A program made the translations under genes and the position numbers. DNA of 64,000 nucleotides from Winogradskyella helgolandensis (GTDB lineage: Bacteria; Bacteroidota; Bacteroidia; Flavobacteriales; Flavobacteriaceae), in contig NZ_JABFHO010000001.1 of assembly GCF_013404085.1 (NCBI RefSeq), forward strand, positions 3,049,001 to 3,113,000, in the 5' to 3' direction. The notes below the pieces were generated by a model, which had not been told where the DNA came from, made no database searches, and saw nothing but the letters and a program-made list of their open reading frames with translations. Positions 35,699 through 45,900 of the stretch are shown here, one piece after another. Numbering within the stretch: position 1 is the first letter of the stretch; each line of letters starts with the position of its first letter.

Positions 35699-37303
35699 AT
35701 GGTATTCTTAAGCACAGAAACTATTAAAAAGGCTTATCAATCTTTAATTAGTCATGAGGTGAAAAACTCAAGTGTTCTTCACATTTTTTTAATATTAAAA
35801 GGTTGTGGCATTAATAATATGAATTTTAAACCAATAGATGTGATTTCCGAGGATGGTTATCCTATAGCTGTCAATTTGAGCATGTTATTTGGTATGGATG
35901 AAAATAAACCAGAAAAATATGAGTTTATTAACCCTTTTAGTATGAAGGAATGGGCAGGTCAAGCACCTTCAGAAGCTTTGAAAAAGTGGGTTTCATCAAG
36001 AATAAAAAATAATATTATAGGTGGAGCAACTACTTGGAGAAAAATTATTAATGAAGACATATATAGTAACGAGATTAAATTCACATATAATTATGTTCAA
36101 GAGATAAAGGATTTAACTGTCCCAAATATTAAAGTAAAATTATGGCCATTAGTTATTTGGTATAATCGTTTTATGCAATTTGATAGAGAATGTACACCAC
36201 AAGAGTTAATTGAATCTTTTAAAAACATATTTTATTTAAATGATTTAGAATTGGGATTATTATTTGATAGTACAATTAATTTCAATTTAGAGTTTGCAAG
36301 TAGCATTCATGATTATAAAGAAATAAGAAATCAAATTGGAATACATCCTAAAGCTCCAGATAATTGGATAGAATCAACAAAAAATATTACATTAAGCGAG
36401 CCTAAATCAGACTATACAATTCAATCATCCAAATTTATTTTTATGAAAGCATCAAAGATTCCATCAATTGAAAAGATAAATCAACTATTGAAGGATAATT
36501 ATCAAATAATTTTATCGGGACCTCCTGGAACTTCAAAGTCATATATTGCTGACCAAATCGGAAATCAATTATCTGACGAAAATGGACCTAGTTCTGTGAT
36601 GAAAATACAGTTTCATCCTCAATATTCGTATCAAGATTTTATAGGTGGATTTATCGTTAAAGGGGACAAAGTTGAAATTAATAGAGGTGTTTTTTTGAAC
36701 TTTATAGATAATGCAAAAAAGGTTGATACACCATTTTTATTAATAATTGATGAAATAAATAGAGCAAATGTTAGTAGTGTTTTTGGCGAAACAATACAGT
36801 GTTTAGATAGAAACTATTCAACTAAACTAATATTAGGTGGAAAAGAAGAAGAAATTAGTATACCAAAAAATTTATTGATTATTGCTACAATGAATACGTC
36901 AGATCGAACTTTAGGTGTAATGGATTTTGCTTTAAGAAGAAGGTTTTCAGATGTTTATTTTGGCGCTAATGAAGCTGAATTAATATATAAAACCAAATTG
37001 GAATGTGGTCTTTCACTTTGTGATTTTTTAAAAAAAATAAATACAAACCTAAAAAGCACACTTAAAAATAATGAATTAATTATAGGGCAATCAATTTTTT
37101 ATAATGAGAATTATTTAAATACTGATATTTATGAATGGAGTAATAATGGGCTCGAAGACTTATTCAATTATAAAATATTACCAATAATTGAAGATTATTG
37201 TAGTAACGAAATTAACAAAATTGAAGATGTAATAGGGATTGAATTATCGAAAAGATTAACTGGAGAAGAGTTTATTGAATCATTCAGGAATTATTTAGCA
37301 TGA
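35699..37303 (+). CDS. McrB-like AAA+ GTPase/ATPase restriction subunit
   Basis: Motor subunit of a McrBC-type nuclease. I take ATG 35699 (534 residues); a GTG at 35588 would add 37 AT-rich codons that overlap the upstream repeat. The N-terminal half (1 to about 245) is a variable recognition domain. The AAA+ domain has Walker A GPPGTSKS at 274-281, Walker B FLLIIDEINRAN, and the McrB-type sensor IATMNTSDRTLGVMDFALRRRF, where MNxxDR is the family mark for GTP use. It overlaps the McrC gene by 4 bp (ATGA). A methyltransferase follows in the same operon, so target choice is probably made by a LlaJI-like R-M system rather than by modified-DNA restriction. Confidence 0.85.
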   Translation: MVFLSTETIKKAYQSLISHEVKNSSVLHIFLILKGCGINNMNFKPIDVISEDGYPIAVNLSMLFGMDENKPEKYEFINPFSMKEWAGQAPSEALKKWVSSRIKNNIIGGATTWRKIINEDIYSNEIKFTYNYVQEIKDLTVPNIKVKLWPLVIWYNRFMQFDRECTPQELIESFKNIFYLNDLELGLLFDSTINFNLEFASSIHDYKEIRNQIGIHPKAPDNWIESTKNITLSEPKSDYTIQSSKFIFMKASKIPSIEKINQLLKDNYQIILSGPPGTSKSYIADQIGNQLSDENGPSSVMKIQFHPQYSYQDFIGGFIVKGDKVEINRGVFLNFIDNAKKVDTPFLLIIDEINRANVSSVFGETIQCLDRNYSTKLILGGKEEEISIPKNLLIIATMNTSDRTLGVMDFALRRRFSDVYFGANEAELIYKTKLECGLSLCDFLKKINTNLKSTLKNNELIIGQSIFYNENYLNTDIYEWSNNGLEDLFNYKILPIIEDYCSNEINKIEDVIGIELSKRLTGEEFIESFRNYLA

Positions 37304-38526
37304 AAATAATTGAAATTGTAGAGAATAATATTATTAGTTTAGACGAGAATGACCTGATAGAACTCGAACAAATTAAAAACAAATTTCCTGATTTACCTTT
37401 CGAAATTACAGAATCCAAGCTTATTTGCAATGATTATATTATTGGTGAAATTCAGCTAAAAGATAAATTATTTAGAATAATACCTAGGCATGACGCTTTA
37501 AATCTATCTCATTTTTTTGAGATGCTACTTTTTATTGGTAAAATAAAATCTCAAAATCTTGTTTCTTCTTCGAATAAATTCAATCAAAGTTTTGGCATAC
37601 AAGCATTAGTTGAAAATTATATAAATATTTGTGAAGAGCTAATTAAATATGGAATGACTGGGACATTTCATACTGAAAAGACAAACAGTTTCAAACCATC
37701 AGGAAAATTAATAGTTTCAGATTATAATAAAAAATTGATTCCTTTTCAAGGTATAAAAACTGAAATTGATATTTATAATCTAAATAATAATGCAAATCAA
37801 ATACTAAAAGCTGCATTAATTAAAATAAAAGATTATAAGTTTTTAAATCGTGAATATAGTTATAGGCTTTCTTCGATACTATCAAATTTCCAAAACATTA
37901 AAGAATATACCTCCTCATATGATAATATAAAGAGAGACATTGATAGTTTTTTTAGCACTAATAAATACTACCCACTTTGTTTAGAATATGCATTCAAAAT
38001 TCTTTTAGATTACAAATTGGGATATGATTCTGAAGGAGAAACGCAATGGAATGCATTTCTTGAGAATTCTAATGATATATTTGAAAAATATGTTAGAACT
38101 ATTTTAGAAAGAGAATTAGATAGTAAAGTTACAAAATGGGCAAAACCAGTCGAATTTGCTCAGTTAAAATATAATGCACAAATTGGTGTAAAATCTTATG
38201 CTCCTGATATTATAATTGATTATATAGGTGGTATAGCTAGAGCTGTTTTTGATGTTAAAAACAAAAATTTTAGTCCTAAACATGGTAGTTTGAGTGATTC
38301 AGTGAGTGTAGCAGATATATATCAAATGATTTTTTATGCACAACAATTAAATTGTGGTGTTTGTGGATTGATTTATCCTACTTCTGAAAATTTTGATTCG
38401 ATCAAGTTGGAGTTAAAAGGTAATGATATTCAGTTTTTTTTAATTTCTATTGATATGAGTATGGAATTATTTGAAAGAAATAAAAACTTGATTCAAAAAA
38501 TAACTAAATGTTTATTATATACTTAA
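37300..38526 (+). CDS. McrC-like nuclease subunit
   Basis: 408-residue partner of the McrB-like motor. The N-terminal beta-rich region (about 1-130, IIGEIQLKDKLFRIIPRHD) is the McrB-binding type. The C-terminal half is a PD-(D/E)XK nuclease: YAPDIIIDYIGGIARAVFDVKNKN supplies Asp and the D-x-K triad, followed by the QMIFYAQQLNCGVCGLIYP helix-strand typical of McrC. It starts within the last codons of the McrB-like gene (ATGA overlap), showing coupled translation. The methyltransferase begins 44 bp later. Confidence 0.85.
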   Translation: MKIIEIVENNIISLDENDLIELEQIKNKFPDLPFEITESKLICNDYIIGEIQLKDKLFRIIPRHDALNLSHFFEMLLFIGKIKSQNLVSSSNKFNQSFGIQALVENYINICEELIKYGMTGTFHTEKTNSFKPSGKLIVSDYNKKLIPFQGIKTEIDIYNLNNNANQILKAALIKIKDYKFLNREYSYRLSSILSNFQNIKEYTSSYDNIKRDIDSFFSTNKYYPLCLEYAFKILLDYKLGYDSEGETQWNAFLENSNDIFEKYVRTILERELDSKVTKWAKPVEFAQLKYNAQIGVKSYAPDIIIDYIGGIARAVFDVKNKNFSPKHGSLSDSVSVADIYQMIFYAQQLNCGVCGLIYPTSENFDSIKLELKGNDIQFFLISIDMSMELFERNKNLIQKITKCLLYT

Positions 38527-38570
38527 TAAATTTGCTATTTTAGAAATATTTGTAATAAGGAAAAATTTAA

Positions 38571-39629
38571 ATGAGGTATATAGATTTATTTTGTGGTATT
38601 GGAGGTTTTAGGAAAGCTATGGAAGCAGTAGGAGGTGAGTGTGTGTTTTCTTCTGATATTGATAAATTTGCTCGTGAAACTTATAAAGAAAATTTTGGAG
38701 ATTACCCAGAAGGAGATATCACAAAAATATCTGAAAATGATGTGCCAGATTTTGATATTTTATTAGGTGGATTTCCATGTCAACCTTTTAGTTATTCTGG
38801 AAGAAATGAGGGATTTGAAGATAAAACTAGAGGAACGTTATTTTTTGATATTTTAAGGATTTTAAAAAATAAAAGACCAAAAATGTTCTTATTAGAGAAT
38901 GTTAAGGGACTAAAATCACATAATGGTGGTGAAACTTTAAAAGTTATTGAGAATAGTTTAATTGACCTTGGATATGACATCCATTGGAAAATTCTTAATA
39001 GTCATGATTTTGGTGTTCCACAAAAAAGAGAAAGATGGTATTGTGTTGGTTTTGATAAAACTATTGATTTTAAGTTTCCTGTAGGCAATAAGAAGGGCTC
39101 AACATTAAGAGAAATTATTGATGTAAACATTAATGATGAGTCTTTAAATATTACTGATTTTGAATTAGAAAGAATAAAATATCATTTTAATAATGCAGAA
39201 GAGATCAGAGTGAAACATGATAGTTCAAAATACAATCCAAATACTAAAAAAGGGAAGCATGGTGTTTTTTCATTTCAAAAGCCAGATGGTTCTTTAAGAT
39301 TTCATGTTGGTGATAGATCTAAAACTCAAATTCAGGAAGCATTTTATTCCTGTTTAGATACTTATGCATGCACAATAATAGCGAACAGAGTCCCAAAACT
39401 TTGGGATATTGGAAGGAAACTTTCTGTTAAAGAAGCAGCTAGAATACAAGGCTTTCCTGATGATTTTAAATTTCCAGTTTCAAATGCACAAGCATATAAG
39501 CAATTAGGAAATGCAGTTGTAGTAACAGTAGTCCAAGAAATTTTAAAAACAATGAAGGATTATTATATAAATGAATACCAGGAAGATACTGCTATTAACG
39601 AAAGCCATAGTGTCGAAGTAGCATCATAA
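38571..39629 (+). CDS. DNA (cytosine-5) methyltransferase
   Basis: Type II-style C5 methyltransferase of 352 residues that would protect host DNA. Motifs in order are I YIDLFCGIGGFRKAM, IV GGFPCQPFS with catalytic C70, VI LLENVKGL, VIII PQKRERWY, the target-recognition region (about 185-285), IX RKLSVKEAARIQGFPDDF and X QAYKQLGNAVVV. All catalytic motifs are intact. A single C5 methyltransferase with McrB/McrC-like partners implies that the nuclease cuts DNA lacking this mark, as in LlaJI-type systems, though LlaJI has two methyltransferases. The target sequence is not predictable by eye. The ribosome-binding region AAGGAAAAA lies just ahead of the ATG. Confidence 0.92.
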   Translation: MRYIDLFCGIGGFRKAMEAVGGECVFSSDIDKFARETYKENFGDYPEGDITKISENDVPDFDILLGGFPCQPFSYSGRNEGFEDKTRGTLFFDILRILKNKRPKMFLLENVKGLKSHNGGETLKVIENSLIDLGYDIHWKILNSHDFGVPQKRERWYCVGFDKTIDFKFPVGNKKGSTLREIIDVNINDESLNITDFELERIKYHFNNAEEIRVKHDSSKYNPNTKKGKHGVFSFQKPDGSLRFHVGDRSKTQIQEAFYSCLDTYACTIIANRVPKLWDIGRKLSVKEAARIQGFPDDFKFPVSNAQAYKQLGNAVVVTVVQEILKTMKDYYINEYQEDTAINESHSVEVAS

Positions 39630-39700
39630 AATTTTGGTTAATATTTAAACCATTTAATAGGTCAAATTGGATTTGGACTTTACTTATTATTGTAAACTAA

Positions 39701-40373
39701 AAAAAAGCCAATTTGGAATTCTAAATATAACAAGTGCATAGAATTTTGTTTTTACTCACGTATTTTATTATTTGCGAAAACTTTAATTGAGTTCGTGAAT
39801 CTCGTAAAAACTCGATTTCTCAAAATTTATGCTCTTGTGGCAATCCACGAGAATCGTCTAAAATTTTTTATCGCGTACATTTTGTCGTTTAGGCGATTTT
39901 TAAAAGAAGTAAAAAGCTAGCTTTTATTGTGCGGCTGGCAAGCGGCTGGAAATTGCATATAAAATAAATTACAATAGTAATTTGATTTTATCAACGCAAT
40001 ATGCGTTTGACAGCGGACATTTGACATAACGACAAATTATAGGACCAATGTTCAATCAATTCTAAAATGTAAAATATATTAAAGGATAAAGATTAATGAC
40101 CCAAGTTCCGTTTATTGTAATGAAAACAAGTGTTTCTGGGTATTTTACATAATATCATTATAGTTGACTAATGGTATGTTCTTATCAAATAACCAAGAAT
40201 AGCATTTGTCCTATAATGTACTTGCGTTATGTACAACATGGGCTTTGGTTAAAAGCGCATGTTAGCACTCATGTTTCTAAAAAAAATTTAATCTATAACT
40301 TTCTTTACTTAGTTAATGGAATACTCTTTTTCGTTAGGGTGTAGTAGTGGATGAAAATGTGTATGGAATGAAA
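39701..40373 (+). repeat. Full-length interspersed repeat unit at right side of restriction locus
   Basis: About 670 bp. Its first part (39701-40217) matches 46548-47000, apart from an extra 65 bp or so around 39752-39820. Its last part (40206-40373) matches 35433-35598. Shared landmarks are AAAAAGCCAATTTGGAATTC, TTTATGCTCTTGTGGCAATC, GTGCGGCTGGCAAGCG, TTTGACAGCGGACATTTGAC and ATAACGACAAATTATAGGAC. No reading frame or clear terminal inverted repeats are seen, so the mode of spread is unknown. Confidence 0.85.
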
Positions 40374-40393
40374 TAGTTATAATCAATTCAAGT

Positions 40394-41095
40394 TTATTTA
40401 AAAAGTTGGTTGATATTTGCTTTGTAAAGTTTTCCTATTGGTACAATATGATCTGAAATATGTATTCTATTCCCTTCTATGCTCTTGATATGCTTTTTTG
40501 CAACCGCAAATGATTTGTGAACTTGAATAAAATCTGTATCCGAAAGTAACTGTATGGTGTCAGATATTTTTTCGCGGATAGTTATAATATCTTTTGTCGT
40601 AACGACTTTTGTGTAGTTCCCAGAGGCTTCAACAAACAATATGGAGTCTAAATCTACTTGAATATGAATATTATTTTGTTTTAAAAAAATATGTTTTTCT
40701 TCGGGTTCTTGGTTTGTAATAGTTTGCTTTTTTACTGTACTTGTATTAGAAGATGTCACTTTATTAATAGCACTTAAAAAGCGCTCAAAACTAAATGGTT
40801 TTAATAAATAGTCGATCACATTTAATTCGTAGCCTTCAATAGCAAACTCACTATATGCTGTGGTTACAATAACTTTTGGAGGAGATGATAAGGTTTTTAA
40901 AAATTCAAACCCTTTTAATTTGGGCATGTTTAAATCTAAAAATATGAGATCTACTTCATATTTGCATAAATAATCAATAGCTTCAATGGCGTCGTAACAA
41001 TCTGCTTTAAATTCTAAATTTGGCAACATATCACAATAGCCTTTTATAATATCGTGTGCGATATGCTCGTCATCTATTATTATATATGTAATCAT
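40394..41095 (-). CDS. LytTR-family response regulator
   Basis: 233-residue two-component output regulator. The receiver domain (1 to about 118) has the acidic pair IIDDEH, phospho-acceptor in DLIFLDLNMPKLKG, TTAYSEFA and the conserved Lys in LLKPFSF. The C-terminal LytTR DNA-binding domain (about 135-233) has IFLKQNNIHIQVDLDSILFV, TIREKISDTIQLL and FIQVHKSFAV. It overlaps the upstream kinase gene by 4 bp and is divergent from the ABC/M1 genes, which are likely targets through paired direct repeats at 41928-41957. Confidence 0.92.
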   Translation of the reverse strand: MITYIIIDDEHIAHDIIKGYCDMLPNLEFKADCYDAIEAIDYLCKYEVDLIFLDLNMPKLKGFEFLKTLSSPPKVIVTTAYSEFAIEGYELNVIDYLLKPFSFERFLSAINKVTSSNTSTVKKQTITNQEPEEKHIFLKQNNIHIQVDLDSILFVEASGNYTKVVTTKDIITIREKISDTIQLLSDTDFIQVHKSFAVAKKHIKSIEGNRIHISDHIVPIGKLYKANINQLFK

Positions 41096-41886
41096 AATTT
41101 TTTTATAGTCAATTTAGCATTATATATGTTATCAGTTTTATCTATTGTTAAAGTATGACTTTTTGGATAGACCAACTCTAATCGTCGTCTTAAATTATTT
41201 AAGCCAATTCCAACTTCATGATTGTCTTGTGATACATCAAAATTATTCTCAATTTCAAAATTCACGTCATTACTCTGTGCTTCTAAATTTATATGCACAT
41301 AAGCATGCGCTCTTAGATTTTCTACACCATGTTTAAATGCATTCTCTAAAAGAATAATAAATAGAAGAGGCATTATTTCATAATCATTGTTCTTTACATC
41401 AATATTAAATTGCACGTCAATAACCTTATGATAACGCATTTTATGAAGTTCAATATAGTTTTGTAGATAAGTAATCTCTTCAGACAATAAAACAGTGTCC
41501 TTATCTCCTTCATAAATACTATAACGCATCATATCAGAAAGTTTTAGGATGAGTTCTTGAGCTTTCTTTGAATCTTTATCTACCAAACCATAAAGGTTAT
41601 TAAGCATATTAAAAAAGAAATGAGGGTTAACCTGACTTTTTAAATGTAATAATTCTGTTTTTGCTTTTTCATTCTTTAATCTAATAATAGATTTGATTTG
41701 TTTAAAAAGCCAATGTGAAATGGTAATAAAAACAAGTATAAAATAGAAAGCAATAAATTCTACAAACCCTTCTAATCTGCCAAAAGTATCATTAAAAATT
41801 ACGATGACTAAGCCTATAATAACAATCGCTATTTTATAAAATCGCGTTATAATTTTCTTTTTTCTGTCTGATATATTCAACTTCAT
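41092..41886 (-). CDS. LytS-type sensor histidine kinase
   Basis: A 264-residue kinase with two N-terminal membrane helices (about 13-30 and 37-60) and almost no extracytoplasmic loop. A His_kinase domain follows with phospho-acceptor in LKSQVNPHFFFNMLNNLYGL. A minimal HATPase with LLENAFKHG (N box) and GIGLNNLRRRLELVYP ends it. The lack of a periplasmic sensor suggests membrane or transporter-state sensing, as seen for kinases paired with ABC exporters. Co-transcribed with the LytTR regulator. Confidence 0.9.
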   Translation of the reverse strand: MKLNISDRKKKIITRFYKIAIVIIGLVIVIFNDTFGRLEGFVEFIAFYFILVFITISHWLFKQIKSIIRLKNEKAKTELLHLKSQVNPHFFFNMLNNLYGLVDKDSKKAQELILKLSDMMRYSIYEGDKDTVLLSEEITYLQNYIELHKMRYHKVIDVQFNIDVKNNDYEIMPLLFIILLENAFKHGVENLRAHAYVHINLEAQSNDVNFEIENNFDVSQDNHEVGIGLNNLRRRLELVYPKSHTLTIDKTDNIYNAKLTIKKL

Positions 41887-41927
41887 AAATCAATATTAAT
41901 TAAATAAAACACCTCAAACAAATTAGT

Positions 41928-41957
41928 TGACAAACAGTATCTAATCAGTGACAAACA
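41928..41957. promoter_or_regulatory. Candidate LytTR-regulator binding site (paired direct repeats)
   Basis: TGACAAACA occurs twice (41928-41936 and 41949-41957), 21 bp apart and thus on the same DNA face, in the divergent region between the kinase and ABC genes. LytTR regulators typically bind two direct repeats two helical turns apart. A related TTTGTGTCA word recurs near 42064. Confidence 0.45.
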
Positions 41958-42060
41958 ATCTTAAAGGTGTTTTAAGAAGCCTTTATAACATAGATTAATC
42001 TGTTTATCACTAAAACCTATACTTGTGTCACTAACATTTTATATAGGCTAAAATCACATA

Positions 42061-42068
42061 TATGTTTG
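42061..42068 (+). promoter_or_regulatory. -7 element of the ABC/M1 operon
   Basis: TATGTTTG matches the Bacteroidetes TAnnTTTG -7 consensus 27 bp before the ATPase ATG. No good TTTG lies at the expected -33 distance, consistent with a promoter that needs an activator such as the LytTR protein. Confidence 0.4.
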
Positions 42069-42095
42069 TGTCAATCAATCAAAAAACGAACACTT

Positions 42096-42983
42096 ATGGA
42101 ACTCATTATTGACAATTTATCTAAAACCTACTCTAATGGTGTTAAAGCATTGCAAAATATTTCATTAAAAATCCCAACAGGAATGTTTGGCTTATTAGGC
42201 CCAAATGGTGCTGGTAAATCTACTTTAATGAGAACCATTGCAACATTACAAGAAGCAGACAATGGCTCTATTACACTTGGAGACATCGATGTGTTAAGAC
42301 AAAAAAACGAGTTGAGACAAGTTTTAGGATACTTACCACAGCAATTTGGGTTGTATCCTAAAATATCTGCGGAAGTATTACTCAATCATTTTGCGGTTCT
42401 AAAAGGGATCACTCATAATGGTGAGCGTAAAGACTTGGTAGATGCGCTTTTGCATAAAACCAATTTATACGACGTTAGAAAACAAAATCTTAAAGGCTAT
42501 TCTGGTGGAATGAAGCAACGCTTTGGCATTGCACAAGCCTTACTTAATGATCCTAAACTACTTATTGTCGATGAACCAACGGCAGGATTAGATCCTGTAG
42601 AACGTAATCGATTTTATAATGTGTTAAGCGAATTAGGAGAACACACAGTTGTGATCTTATCTACTCATATTGTTGATGATGTTAAAGAGCTTTGTACCAA
42701 CATGGCAATCATTAATCAAGGCCAAGTTTGCTTAAAGGGAAATCCATTACAAATACTAGAAAACCTAAAAGACAGAGTCTATAAAAAAACAATCGAAAAG
42801 TCAGAATTAAAAGCATACAAGCAAAATTATTTAGTCATTAGTGAAAAGCTGTTTCTAGGAAAACCAACCATTCACATTTTAAGCGATGTGAACCCTGGAG
42901 ATGGCTTTTCGCTTATTAATGCCGAATTAGAAGATGTGTATTTCTCTGAAATATTTAATAATACGAACGCTAAATCTATATAA
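42096..42983 (+). CDS. ABC transporter ATP-binding protein
   Basis: 295-residue ATPase starting at ATG 42096 (MELIIDNLSKTYSNGVKALQ); a TTG at 42066 is in frame but unlikely. It has Walker A GPNGAGKST, Q-loop LPQQFGLYP, signature YSGGMKQR, Walker B LLIVDEPTAGLDP and H-loop ILSTHIV. This class (CcmA/NatA type) pairs with ABC-2 permeases for export or membrane remodelling. The permease/M1 gene begins 3 bp after its stop. Confidence 0.93.
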   Translation: MELIIDNLSKTYSNGVKALQNISLKIPTGMFGLLGPNGAGKSTLMRTIATLQEADNGSITLGDIDVLRQKNELRQVLGYLPQQFGLYPKISAEVLLNHFAVLKGITHNGERKDLVDALLHKTNLYDVRKQNLKGYSGGMKQRFGIAQALLNDPKLLIVDEPTAGLDPVERNRFYNVLSELGEHTVVILSTHIVDDVKELCTNMAIINQGQVCLKGNPLQILENLKDRVYKKTIEKSELKAYKQNYLVISEKLFLGKPTIHILSDVNPGDGFSLINAELEDVYFSEIFNNTNAKSI

Positions 42984-42985
42984 TT

Positions 42986-45900
42986 ATGTGGTACAATATT
43001 TTTAAGTTCGAAATACAATATCGCATTAAACGTGCAGACACCTATGTGTTCTTTCTATTTCTCTTTTTATTTTCAATTGTTGGTGTAGACTTTATTTTTC
43101 AAGGATCTGATATTGGATTCATGAAAAAAAACTCACCTATAGTGATTGCCAAGACGATGGGAGCTATCACAGGACTATTTATGATTTTGGCATCCATGAT
43201 TATGGGTGTGTCAGTCTTAAGAGATTTTGAATACAATATAGAATCCTTAATGTTTACCACACCAATCAACAAAAAAGATTATTTATTAGGTCGGTTTTTA
43301 GGAGCGTTTACAGTGTTATTATTTGCATTTACGGGGATTTTGTTTGGTATGATGCTGGGTGAATTTATGCCATGGCATAATCCAGAAAATCTATTAGCAT
43401 TTAATGCCATGCTATATATAAAGACATTTATGATGATAACCTTGCCAACCTTATTTTTTGGTGCATTGCTATTTTTTGTCACTGGTGCATTAACTAGAAA
43501 CCTAGTGGTTGTATATACACAAGGTATTATTATTTTTGTAATTTTTATGCTAACCAAAGCCGTTACTAATGAGTTTTGGCAAGCCATACTAGATCCATTT
43601 TCACTAACAACAACCACTTTTGTAACAAAATCTTGGTCTGCTTTAGAAAAGAGTACACAAGATCTTCCGTTTTTTGGCGCATTGCTATATAACAAACTAT
43701 TTTGGGTAGCTCTTGGAATCATCGCAATGATTTATGGCTATAAAAAATTCAATTTTAATGTAGTTAAAGAAAAGCGTTTTAAGAGAAAGAAATCACAAAT
43801 AGTAACTCATAAGATTACCAAAGACGGTAATGATGTCATGATTCCAAAAGCTAAAAAACACTATGGTTTACAATCAAAATGGAACCAATTAAAACAGTTC
43901 ACTTGGTTTTATTTCATAGGTATTTTTAAGCAAGCATCATTTTGGGGCATTGTTATTTGTGGTATGATTATTATCCTTATTAATTCAGTTAATCTTGGAA
44001 CTGTATATGGAGTGGATAGTTATCCAGCAACCTATTTTATGGTAGAAGAGCTTAAAGAAACATCCATGTATTTCTTTATTATCCTTTTAGTGTTTTATTC
44101 AGGTGAATTGGTATGGAAAGAGCGAGGTGCCAAACTAGATTTAATTTATGATGCAACACCAATGTCTAGCTTTTTAAAGTTGCTAGGTAAATATATTGGA
44201 TTGAATTTAATTTACGTGGTATTAATGCTTACTTTAATTTGTTCAGGAATTATATTTCAAACATTAAGTGGCTATTATAAATATGAATTTCAGATTTATT
44301 TATCTGGTTTCTTTTTAGAAATTTTACCGTTTTTAGCCTTATACACATACATTGCATTTTTTATTCAATCTATTGCAAATCATAAGTTTGTAGGTGTTAT
44401 GTTGGTGATTGTATTTTTTATTAGCAATACCGCTTTAGGCTTATTTGGGTTCGACCACGATTTATATTTCTTTGGCGGAAGCGCTTTAGGAGCCTATTCA
44501 GATATGAATGGTTATGGCCATTTTTTAAAACCATATCTCATTATTAAATCGTACTGGTTTCTTTTCGGATTGCTTTTGCTAATTATAGGCTCATTAGTAA
44601 ACATTAGAGGTACAGAAACCAATTTTTGGAACCGTATAAAAGCAAGTAAATACAGATTAAGCAAGCCACTTTTAAAACTAACAGCTATGGTCTGTTTACT
44701 ATTTATAACTATCGGAAGCTTTATCTTTTATAATACTAATATTTTAAACACTTACTGGACAAATTCTGAAGCGACAGACTTTAGAGTCGCTTATGAGAAA
44801 GAACTCAAACAGTTTGAATATATACTACAACCAAAAATAATAGATATCAACTTGCGAGTAGAACTATATCCTACAACACGAGATTATACAGTAGAAGGTT
44901 ACTATATGTTGAAAAACACTACTACAGAAGACGTCAAATCCATTCACATTCAAAAACTTCTGGAAGAGAATATTACTTTAGATAGTATCTCTTTTGAAGA
45001 CGAGTTTACAACCGATAAGCAATATAAAAAGTTTGATTATTCAATTTTTAATCTAAATACAGCTTTAAAACCTGGAGATGCTATAAAAATGCATTTCAAG
45101 CAAAGCTTTACCACAAGAGGATTTGAATCTGGAAACTCTAATGTAAACATCAATAATAACGGTACATTTTTTAATAATACAGATTTACCAACAATAGGCT
45201 ATAATAGAAAATATGAACTAAACGATGCTGATGAACGCAAAGATTATGGTTTGCCTATAAGAATTCGTACAGCAGATAGAGATGATGCCAATGAGCTCAA
45301 AAATGCAAGGTCAGGAAGTGATTCTGATGGCATTAATTTTGAGATGATTATTGGTACTTCAAAAGACCAAACTGCTTTAGTACCAGGAAATTTATTGAGA
45401 AAATGGACAGAAAATAACCGCAACTATTTTCATTATAAAATGAATCAACCAATCATTAATTTTTATTCCATCGTTTCAGCTGAATATGAAATAAAGAAAG
45501 ACCAATGGATAACAAATCAAGATTCTGTAGCAAAACCTGTGGATCTTGAAATTTATTATCATAAAGCACACGATTACAATATTGACAGAATGATGACGTC
45601 TATGAAAGCGTCGTTAGCATATTTTAGTCATAATTTTAGTCCTTATCAATACGAGCAATTGCGTATTATGGAATTTCCGCGTTATGCCGAATTTGCACAA
45701 TCATTCCCTGGAACCATTCCATTTTCAGAAGCTATCGGTTTTGTGTTAGACATTGATGATAAAAAAGATGTTGACATGGCATTTTATGTCACAGCACACG
45801 AAATTGCGCACCAATGGTTTGGCATGCAAGTAGAAGCAGCAAATGTTAAAGGACGATTAACCATACTAGAAACTTTGTCACAATACGCAGCAGTTATGGT

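Noticed and set aside
39701..40331. Integron attC sites in the repeat (TGTAC...GTACA, ATAACGACAAAT words)
   Set aside because: No consistent RYYYAAC/GTTRRRY core pair and no integrase or cassette array; kept as an interspersed repeat.
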